Assembly: GCA_038238555.1 (NCBI GenBank)
Contig: JBBRXP010000026.1
Coordinates: 1-44,038, forward strand
Reading direction: 5' to 3'
From: JANNXQ01 sp038238555
Lineage (GTDB): Bacteria > Verrucomicrobiota > Verrucomicrobiia > Chthoniobacterales > Chthoniobacteraceae
DNA: 44,038 nt
Positions within the stretch are counted from its first letter, which is position 1. The number at the start of each line of letters is the position of its first letter. This document shows, piece after piece, positions 36,295-42,466 of this stretch. Under the pieces are notes generated by a model. That model saw nothing but the letters and a program-made list of their open reading frames with translations, did not search any database and was not told the DNA's origin. The translations under genes and the position numbers were made by a program.

Positions 36295-37329
36295 ATGAAA
36301 ATCGTCCTCCTGCTCGCGCTGGCCGCCGCCCTGCAACCCGCATGGGCACAGGATTCCCAGCCCGCGGCAGTCGATACTCTCTCGCCGGCCGATCTCGAAG
36401 AAATCCTCCCGCTCGTGCGCGAGCACTACATCAAGCCCGAGGCCAGCAGTGAACTCGAACTGAAGCGCGCGACCGTCCAGGGGCTCCTCGAAAGGCTCGG
36501 CCCCGGCGCCGCGATCCTGCAAGCGCCCGTGCCCGGAGCGAGCGAGTCGAGCGCCTTTCGCTCCGAGGTGCTCGACCATCGCATCTCATACGTGCGACTC
36601 GGCTCGATCGGCGCGGACAATGTGCGCCTGCTCGACGCCGCGCTCGATGAGGCCGCCTCCAAGTCGCTTGGCGCGCTGGTGCTCGACTTGCGCGCCACGC
36701 CGCCGGGCAGCGAGTTTGACGAAGCGGCCGAAGTCTGCCGCCGCTTCACGCCGAAAGGCAAAGTGCTCTTCACGGTGCGCAAACCGCGGGTCAACGACGA
36801 GCACGTACTCACTTCACGCGACGAGCCGAAATTCCGCGGCGTGCTCGTGGTGCTCGTCGATCACGACAGCGCGGGCAACGCCGAGGTCATCGCCGCCGTG
36901 CTGCGCACGCAGGCCCACGCGCTGGTGATCGGGCAGCAGACAAAAGGAGAAGCCGTCGAGTTTGCCGATCTCCCGCTCCCCGACGGCCTGCTCCTGCGGC
37001 TCGCCGTGGCCGAGGTGGCGCTGCCCGACAGCGCGCCGGTCTTCCCCGGCGGGCTGAGCCCGGATCTGCGCGTCGAGGTCGCGCAGCAAGACACCGATGC
37101 GTTGCTTGATCTCGAGTTGGAGAAAGGAGTCGCCGGGTTTGTCTTTGAAACGGAGCGTCCGAAGATGAACGAAGCCGCGCTCGTAGCGGGGACCAATCCC
37201 GACATCGAGGCGATCCAGGCCGCGCAGAAAAACAAAACCGGAAAAACCCGGGCGCCCCTGCGCGACGCGGTACTTCAGCGCGCGGTCGATTTCATCACCA
37301 CGCTGGGGATCTACGGGGGGAAGTGTTGA
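36295..37329 (+). CDS. Secreted S41/CtpA-like protein, probable pseudoprotease
   Basis: The protein has 344 residues with a signal peptide (MKIVLLLALAAALQPAWAQ). The middle resembles the tail-specific protease core: ISYVRLGSIGADNVRLLDAALDEA, then LVLDLRATPPGSEFDEA, then VLVVLVDHDSAGNAEVIAA and ALVIGQQTKGEAVE. Ungapped comparison with E. coli Prc (VDRFSASASEIF and VVGEPTFGKG) puts Gly194 at the catalytic Ser (S430) and Glu219 at the catalytic Lys (K455), with the 25-residue spacing kept. No PDZ domain is recognisable. It therefore looks like a fold kept without the dyad, perhaps a binding or scaffold protein. It follows purD closely. Its stop lies in a heptamer-type sequence (AAGTGTTGAGTG). 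Confidence 0.75.
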   Translation: MKIVLLLALAAALQPAWAQDSQPAAVDTLSPADLEEILPLVREHYIKPEASSELELKRATVQGLLERLGPGAAILQAPVPGASESSAFRSEVLDHRISYVRLGSIGADNVRLLDAALDEAASKSLGALVLDLRATPPGSEFDEAAEVCRRFTPKGKVLFTVRKPRVNDEHVLTSRDEPKFRGVLVVLVDHDSAGNAEVIAAVLRTQAHALVIGQQTKGEAVEFADLPLPDGLLLRLAVAEVALPDSAPVFPGGLSPDLRVEVAQQDTDALLDLELEKGVAGFVFETERPKMNEAALVAGTNPDIEAIQAAQKNKTGKTRAPLRDAVLQRAVDFITTLGIYGGKC

Positions 37330-37516
37330 GTGTCGAGTGGCGGATTTCAGGTTCGTACGCGCGTCATGTTTATAGAATCGGGGGAAGCCACAGCGCTAAG
37401 CTCCGTAAGAGCGATTATTTTTTCGACGGTTCTACAAAACATGTCGCGCCGACGGCGCTGACCCCGCCACTCGACTCTCCCGCGCCACTCAACACTCATC
37501 ACTCAACACTCAACTT
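37321..37516. repeat. Inverted heptamer-type repeats between convergent S41-like and GH75-like genes
   Basis: On the left GTGTTGAGTGTCGAGTGGCGG (about 37324-37344) contains the S41-like stop. On the right CCGCCACTCGA at 37465-37475 and CACTCAACAC units at 37485-37512 are its mirror; the GH75-like stop (37499-37501) lies there. Between them are about 120 bases without a gene, holding a weak terminator-like hairpin. The arrangement copies the terC/fumC junction: convergent genes whose stops sit in inverted copies of the same repeat. Confidence 0.7.
37400..37423 (+). terminator. Weak candidate terminator after the purD/S41 genes
   Basis: GCTC at 37400-37403 and GAGC at 37409-37412 form a four-pair stem over a five-base loop, followed by a T-rich run (GATTATTTTTT). 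It is downstream of the S41-like stop by about 70 bases. The stem is short, so this is only a plausible intrinsic terminator. Confidence 0.35.
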
Positions 37517-38758
37517 TTCTTCCCACGTGAAGAGATCCCCGCCGTTGCCTCCGATTTCTTCGAGCAGCTTTTCGCAGCGCGCTCGCCACTTGGCGAGGTC
37601 GGGAGTTTCCCACGGCCGATCGCCGCTGTGGGGAAAGACGAGGTAGGTCACTTTCAGATCGTTCTCCGCGCGGAGCTCGCCGCTGGCTTTCGGGAAGATT
37701 TGTTTGGCGAGGCGCAGCGAGGCTTCGCCGATCTTGAGCGACGGACCGGCGTCGCCGATGAGCGCGGGGTAGAGCGTGCCGCCATGGATGACCACACAGT
37801 AGTCGCCGATGGCGGGAGTAAACGCGCCGCCCTTCGATTTCGTGAACATAAATCCCGGCAGCACGATGTAGGGATCGACACTCGCGACCAGGAAGCCGAA
37901 GCGTTTTAAGTCCGCGATCTCCGCGCGCAATCGCTCGCGGATGCCCTTCAACTCTTGCTTGCGCTCGGGCGCGATGGCCGGCGCGGCGTACTCGATGTCG
38001 TATTGCTTGAGCCTGGCTTCGCGCGGCGGGAGGAAGGAATTGACGGTCGCGGTTTTCTTTTCCCAGCGGTAGCTCGTCATCGGCTGGAAGGTCGCCGAGG
38101 CGCCGTCGATCTCCGGCACACGGTCGGGATCGGAGCCGTCGGTATCCGTGTCCATGTCGCTTTGAATGAGAAGCGCTCGGCGTTTCGTCTCCGGGTGCTG
38201 GAGTTCGAGGATGGTCTCGCAGTCGAAGAAATTGTGGCGCGAGAGCATCGCATCGAGATGGCGGAGATTGCGCTGAAGGTTGGCGCACTTGAGCCGGTAG
38301 AGCTCGTCGAAGACCGGCGAGATGCGCGCCGTCTCGAGCATCGGCGCAAGGCCGGGAATCAAGGCTGGGAGCCGCTCGTTAAGCTTTGCGAGGTCGGCCA
38401 GCGAGCGGTGCGGGCGGGGCACTTTCACTTTCACGGTGAGATCGGCCGTGAAGCTCGCGGGATCGTTGCGTTCGATGGTGGCCGTCGCGCCGTGCGTGGT
38501 TTCGAGCGTCACGCGAAATTGCATTCCGTTGAAAATTTTCCCGACCTCGATCTTCTTCGCCGGCACGTAAGGCGCGGGCGGCGGAGTGGGCACGGGCGAT
38601 GGAACCGGAGTCGGAGCAGGCGTTGGCGCCGGAGTAGGCAAGGGGATCGGAGGTGGCGTCGCCGGCACTGGCGGAGGCGGAGGCGGCTGCGGACAACCCG
38701 CTTCCATCATCGCCACCGCGACGAGCGCTGCGCAACGCAACGAAAAGAACGCGCCCAC
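37499..38758 (-). CDS. Pro-rich lipoprotein-like protein with GH75 (chitosanase)-like domain
   Basis: The frame begins at a GTG at 38758 and gives 419 residues. It has an export signal with a Cys at 22 (MMEAGCPQP), a poor lipobox match, and a Pro/Thr repeat linker about 24-65 (PTPAPTPAPTP). The C-terminal half resembles fungal chitosanase, family GH75: RALLIQSDMDTDTDGSDPD near 194, VASVDPYIVLPGFMF, GDYCVVIHGGTLYPALIGDAGPSLKIGEASLRLA and an Asp/Glu-rich core. GH75 uses Asp and Glu as catalytic residues; candidates are in the DMDTDTDG and IGEAS regions. The call is from motif memory and needs a profile search. It is 3 bases downstream of the TMEM14-like gene. It ends EKLSVE, encoded by a heptamer tract. 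Confidence 0.6.
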   Translation of the reverse strand: MGAFFSLRCAALVAVAMMEAGCPQPPPPPPVPATPPPIPLPTPAPTPAPTPVPSPVPTPPPAPYVPAKKIEVGKIFNGMQFRVTLETTHGATATIERNDPASFTADLTVKVKVPRPHRSLADLAKLNERLPALIPGLAPMLETARISPVFDELYRLKCANLQRNLRHLDAMLSRHNFFDCETILELQHPETKRRALLIQSDMDTDTDGSDPDRVPEIDGASATFQPMTSYRWEKKTATVNSFLPPREARLKQYDIEYAAPAIAPERKQELKGIRERLRAEIADLKRFGFLVASVDPYIVLPGFMFTKSKGGAFTPAIGDYCVVIHGGTLYPALIGDAGPSLKIGEASLRLAKQIFPKASGELRAENDLKVTYLVFPHSGDRPWETPDLAKWRARCEKLLEEIGGNGGDLFTWEEKLSVE

Positions 38759-38761
38759 CGG

Positions 38762-39085
38762 CTATCGCCTGAGCAGCACCACGACCGAGAGCACCAGCCC
38801 GATCGCGCCAAGAATGCCTTCGACACCCGCAGGCCACCAGCCGTCGCCTTTGAAAAACTTCGGCAGAAAACGCCCCGCAAGCGCGAGCGTGACGATGAGC
38901 CCGATGATCTCACCCGGCAGTATCTTACCGGTCTGCAAAAGCCAGCCCGCGACGAGCAGCAACACGCCGGAGAGGCCGCCCGCGACGAGCGAAGGCAGGC
39001 TGCCAATATGGAGATAGGCCTGGATGCCGCCGCCGAGCGTGATGAGGCCGAAGAGGTAGTAGAAGATGCGAGTGAGATCGAGCAT
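38762..39085 (-). CDS. TMEM14 family small membrane protein
   Basis: This 107-residue protein starts at the ATG at 39085. It has four short membrane segments, with FYYLFGLITLGGGIQAYLHIGSLPSLVAGGLSGVLLLVAGWLL and a second GLIVTLALAGRFLPKFFK half followed by GWWPAGVEGILGAIGLVLSVV. The Gly-rich helix pairs and the GRFLPKF-type turn are the TMEM14 (PF03647) pattern, which in mitochondria is linked to porphyrin and fatty-acid transport; bacterial members are uncharacterised. It is probably cotranscribed with the GH75-like gene (3-base gap). Confidence 0.85.
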   Translation of the reverse strand: MLDLTRIFYYLFGLITLGGGIQAYLHIGSLPSLVAGGLSGVLLLVAGWLLQTGKILPGEIIGLIVTLALAGRFLPKFFKGDGWWPAGVEGILGAIGLVLSVVVLLRR

Positions 39086-39407
39086 GGGGGTGAGTGTTGG
39101 GCGCGGAGCGGCGGGTGACCAGTGAATTTAGCGAGCGAGGGCTCCTCCAAGGAGCAGCGATTTCTAATCGCCGAATAAACCGCTCCGAGCGATAGCGAGC
39201 ACTTCAATGAACGGGCCATCGATCATACAGCTTCGAACGCCCCGAGCCCCAGCATTGCCGCAGTTCGAGCGCGCGCCGCGCGACTGGTTGGTTCGGCGAT
39301 TGTAAATCGCCGCTCTCTGGGGTGCCCGGCCGCCGAGCCTTTCCTACCATCGACCGTCGTGCATCTGCTCGAAAATTTGCGGGCTGGGTTTGACGCGGAT
39401 CGCTTTC
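39086..39407. repeat. Divergent intergenic region with REP-like hairpin pair (39141-39311)
   Basis: This 322-base gap between divergent genes has no protein frame I trust. Three small hairpins are present: GCTCCT-CCA-AGGAGC at 39141-39155, GCGATT-TCT-AATCGC at 39157-39171, and GGCGATT-GTA-AATCGCC at 39295-39311. The last two lie in inverted orientation and share the outer TTCGGCGATT sequence, so they form a mirrored pair about 120 bases apart. A GAGTGTTGGG trace of the heptamer repeat lies at about 39091-39100. The promoters of the TMEM14-like and MFS genes should be here. Confidence 0.7.
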
Positions 39408-40670
39408 ATGGCTTTGACTCGCGCCCTTCCCGTGACTCTCTCTTCCGACCCCGCCAAACCACGCTCGCCGCTGGCTCTCATCTTTCTCACTTTGTTCATC
39501 GACATGGTGGGCTTTGGGATCGTGATCCCGGTGCTGCCGCTCTACGCGGAGGGTTCGCAGATCGGCGCCACGCCGCATCAGCTCGCTTGGATTCTCGGAA
39601 TTTACTCGCTGCTTCAGCTCCTCTGCGCGCCGCTCTTTGGGCGCATCTCGGATCGGGTGGGACGCAAACCGGTGCTCGTCTTCAGCATCCTCGGCACGGC
39701 CCTCGGCTTCATCATTCTCGGCGCGGCCAACACGGTGTGGATGCTCATGCTCGGGCGCATCATCGACGGCGCGAGCGGCGGCAATATCTCGACGGCGATG
39801 GCGTGCATCGCCGACGTGACGACGAAAGAAAATCGCTCGAAAAATATGGGCCTCGTCGGCGCGGCCTTCGGGCTCGGGTTTGTGATCGGGCCGGCGCTCG
39901 GCGGCGTGCTCAGTCACAAGATTTCGCTCTCCGCGCCGTTCTATTGCGCGGCGGCTCTCGCGCTCCTCAATGCGCTGCTCGTCTTCGCGCGGCTCCCGGA
40001 AACTTTAACTGCTGAGTCCCGAGAGCGCGCCCGCCATCGCGCAACCATCGGTGAAGTCTTCCATGGAGGACGCACGGGGATGATCACGGCGATCCTCGCG
40101 GGCCAGCTCGCGACGGTCACTGGCTTTTCGATCATGACGGCGCTCTTCGCCTTGTACTGTGAGAAGCGCTTCGGCTACGACACCGCGAAGGTCGGCTACC
40201 TGCTGGCCTACGTGGGCCTGCTCGGAGTGCTTTTCCAAGGCGGCCTGCTGCGCCGCCTGCTTCAGCGTCCGATCGAAAAGCAGCTCGCCGTCATCGGCGC
40301 GGCGCTGCTCGCACTCAGCATGGCAGCGTTGCCGTTCGCGGCTTCGCTCGGTGCACTGCTCGCGGTGTGCTTCGGCATTTCGCTGGGAAATAGTTTCGTC
40401 ACGCCCACACTCAACGGCCTGGCTTCGCGCACCACCGACGCGCATTGCCAGGGCCGCCTGCTCGGCCTCATGCAGAGCGCCGGAAGTCTCGGGCGTTTCC
40501 TCGGACCGATGATCGGTTTTGCCCTCGTGGCGCTCGATCCCGCGCGACATTATGCGCGCAGCTCCTTCTTCGCCAGCGCCGCCATCCTGCTGCTCGCGAT
40601 GGTGTGCATCCTCTTCGTCTTTCCCGCTCCACAGTCCACCGCCATTCCTGACGCCATCCCCGAATCCTGA
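39408..40670 (+). CDS. MFS transporter, tetracycline-resistance (TCR/Tet) type
   Basis: From the ATG at 39408 the protein has 420 residues and twelve predicted membrane segments. The start LIFLTLFIDMVGFGIVIPVLPLYAE and the loop 2-3 motif GRISDRVGRKPVLV are those of drug/H+ antiporters related to TetA. The motif C-like GAAFGLGFVIGPALGGVL lies in segment 5. An ATG 18 bases upstream is less likely, as the frame before the chosen start lacks features. The substrate is unknown, and many such proteins are not drug pumps. It is followed after 3 bases by the HTH/MBL gene, likely one operon. Confidence 0.88.
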   Translation: MALTRALPVTLSSDPAKPRSPLALIFLTLFIDMVGFGIVIPVLPLYAEGSQIGATPHQLAWILGIYSLLQLLCAPLFGRISDRVGRKPVLVFSILGTALGFIILGAANTVWMLMLGRIIDGASGGNISTAMACIADVTTKENRSKNMGLVGAAFGLGFVIGPALGGVLSHKISLSAPFYCAAALALLNALLVFARLPETLTAESRERARHRATIGEVFHGGRTGMITAILAGQLATVTGFSIMTALFALYCEKRFGYDTAKVGYLLAYVGLLGVLFQGGLLRRLLQRPIEKQLAVIGAALLALSMAALPFAASLGALLAVCFGISLGNSFVTPTLNGLASRTTDAHCQGRLLGLMQSAGSLGRFLGPMIGFALVALDPARHYARSSFFASAAILLLAMVCILFVFPAPQSTAIPDAIPES

Positions 40671-40673
40671 ACC

Positions 40674-41489
40674 ATGATCCCGCTTGAAGATTCTTTTTTC
40701 GACATCGTAGGCAAAGCCATGCGCGGCTTGAAACTCGCCGACAGCGAAGTGGCCGCTCGCACCGGCGTGGCTGCGGATCAAGTGCAGAAGCTGCGCGACG
40801 GCGTATGGGACGAAACGGTCGCGCGGGCCGTGGCGCCGGTGCTCGGGCTGAATGCGGATGCGCTCGCGGCCGCGGGCAATCGCATGTGGACTCCACAGCC
40901 CATCGCGCTCGAGGGGCTCGCGCAATTCAACACGCCCTTCGAAGACATGACGGTGAACTCCTACCTCGCGTGGCATCCCGCGAGCAACGTGGCCGTCGCC
41001 TTCGACACCGGCGCGGATTGCTCGGGAGTGCTCGCACTTCTCTCGGAGAAAAAACTGAAACTCAAATACGTGCTGCTCACCCACACGCACGGCGATCACA
41101 TCTTCGATCTCGACCGGCTCAAGGAAAAGACCGGCGCGCCGGCCTTCGTGGGCGACCGCGAGCCGACCTCCGGCGCGGAGACCTTCCCAGTCGGGCGGAC
41201 GTTTGAAGCCGGCGCGCTCACCATCGAGACGCGCCTCACCTGGGGCCATTCGCCGGGCGGCATCACCTTCGTCATTCGCGGCCTCGCGCGGCCCGTGGCC
41301 ATCGTCGGCGATTCGATCTTTGCCGGCTCGATGGGCGGCGGTGGCATCGACTACGCCGCCGCACTGCGCAACAACCGCGAGCAAATCCTCACGCTCCCCG
41401 ACGAGACCGTCCTGTGCCCCGGGCACGGCCCGCTCACCACCGTCGGCGAGCAGAAGATGCACAACGCCTTTTTCGCGGGTCGCTCATAG
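40674..41489 (+). CDS. Metallo-beta-lactamase fold hydrolase with N-terminal HTH-like segment
   Basis: The protein has 271 residues. Residues about 10-65 resemble a Cro/HTH-type helix bundle (AMRGLKLADSEVAARTGVAADQVQKLRDGVW). The MBL domain follows with THTHGDHIFD at 136-145, a His in TWGHSPGG near 191, an Asp in VGDSIF and a His in CPGHGP near the end, giving the two-metal site of glyoxalase II-like enzymes. The HTH reading is from sequence shape only; the helix pair could be a substrate-binding cap instead. It starts 3 bases after the MFS stop. The pair could handle a toxic metabolite, but this is inference. Confidence 0.85.
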   Translation: MIPLEDSFFDIVGKAMRGLKLADSEVAARTGVAADQVQKLRDGVWDETVARAVAPVLGLNADALAAAGNRMWTPQPIALEGLAQFNTPFEDMTVNSYLAWHPASNVAVAFDTGADCSGVLALLSEKKLKLKYVLLTHTHGDHIFDLDRLKEKTGAPAFVGDREPTSGAETFPVGRTFEAGALTIETRLTWGHSPGGITFVIRGLARPVAIVGDSIFAGSMGGGGIDYAAALRNNREQILTLPDETVLCPGHGPLTTVGEQKMHNAFFAGRS

Positions 41490-41516
41490 CTGCCGAAAAA
41501 AATCTTAAAAAAATTA

Positions 41517-41545
41517 TTGACGCTCTCGCGCCGGATTGGTAATCC
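41517..41545 (+). promoter_or_regulatory. Possible promoter of the PEP-CTERM gene
   Basis: TTGACG at 41517-41522 is followed, 17 bases later, by TAATCC at 41540-41545. The first element fits a sigma-70 -35 box; the -10 is a poor match. An A/T-rich stretch lies just upstream. The spacing to the ATG at 41604 would give a leader of about 50 bases. Confidence 0.3.
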
Positions 41546-41603
41546 ATGCGCCTTCATTCGTCCTCAAAGAAACAAATTCTACTACTCCATCAACCACCAC
41601 GTT

Positions 41604-42380
41604 ATGAATGCAAACCCGCTAAAGAAATGGGCCACAGCCCTCGCAGCAGCCGCCACGATCACCACAGCCGCAAGCGCGGCTTTTATCGCGCCAAATACCC
41701 CCTTCACACCGGGTGTTCCACTGGCCCCTGGAACCAGTTTCGCCTCCGACCCGACCCTCGCCGGAACGGTCGCCGGAGATCAAACCGTTTCGTTCACCGA
41801 TATCAGCCCGGTTCCCGCGTTTTCAGGCACACTGCGCTCCGTCGTAGTGCGAAATACCGCGGGTTTGCTCGACTTCTACGTGCAGCTCGCCAACACGTCC
41901 CCGTTCCAGGTGAATGTCGACCAGGAAATATTCCGGCTCACGCTCAGCGGATTCAACGGGGTCGGCACTGGACCCGGTGACCTGCTCAACGTCAATTTTC
42001 GGACCGATGGTCTCGCGGGAATCACCGGCGCCGGTGTGGTCAACAATGGCACCGTGGCGCCGACCACTGGTGACCGCGATCCGGGCATCCCGTTTCGTGG
42101 CGTTGGCTTCAACTTCGGCAGCTTCCTGGATGATCCCGCAAATAATGTCGATCCCGGCGAGACCAGCAGATTCCTGCTGATCCGGACCAACGCGACCGCA
42201 TTTAACTCCGTGTCGAATATCGGCATCGTCTCTGGAGCGGGCACTGCCTTCGCAAGGAGCTTCGCCCCGGCGATCCCTGAGCCTGGCAATCTGCTCGGCG
42301 GGCTCGGCCTCATTCCGCTGCTTGGCTATCTCGAGTTGGGTCGCTTCCGCCGCCGGAGCCCGGTGGCTTCCCAAGCCTAA
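41604..42380 (+). CDS. PEP-CTERM sorting-domain protein
   Basis: From the ATG at 41604 the protein has 258 residues with a signal peptide (MNANPLKKWATALAAAATITTAASA). The mature part is a beta-rich, Gly/Thr/Asn-rich domain without a family I recognise. It ends with the PEP-CTERM tripartite signal: IPEPGNLLGGLGLIPLLGYLELGRFRRRS, that is PEP motif, hydrophobic helix and Arg cluster. In PVC and Gram-negative bacteria this tail is cleaved and sorted by exosortase, often with exopolysaccharide export. No exosortase is in the window. The upstream frame to 41517 is open but the chosen start gives a clean signal peptide. A strong terminator follows. Confidence 0.88.
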   Translation: MNANPLKKWATALAAAATITTAASAAFIAPNTPFTPGVPLAPGTSFASDPTLAGTVAGDQTVSFTDISPVPAFSGTLRSVVVRNTAGLLDFYVQLANTSPFQVNVDQEIFRLTLSGFNGVGTGPGDLLNVNFRTDGLAGITGAGVVNNGTVAPTTGDRDPGIPFRGVGFNFGSFLDDPANNVDPGETSRFLLIRTNATAFNSVSNIGIVSGAGTAFARSFAPAIPEPGNLLGGLGLIPLLGYLELGRFRRRSPVASQA

Positions 42381-42405
42381 GCTCACCTCAAGAGAGCCGC
42401 ATTTC

Positions 42406-42447
42406 ACTCCCCTCGTTCCCGATTCGGAACGAGGGGAGTTTTGTTTT
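42406..42447 (+). terminator. Strong intrinsic terminator after the PEP-CTERM gene
   Basis: A perfect 14-pair stem (42406-42419 with 42426-42439) over a six-base loop is followed by TTTTGTTTT. It ends transcription of the PEP-CTERM gene. It lies 19-60 bases upstream of the thrS ATG at 42467, so it might also affect read-through into thrS. It is the clearest terminator in the window. Confidence 0.93.
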
Positions 42448-42466
42448 CCGCCGAAATCAAAATTCC

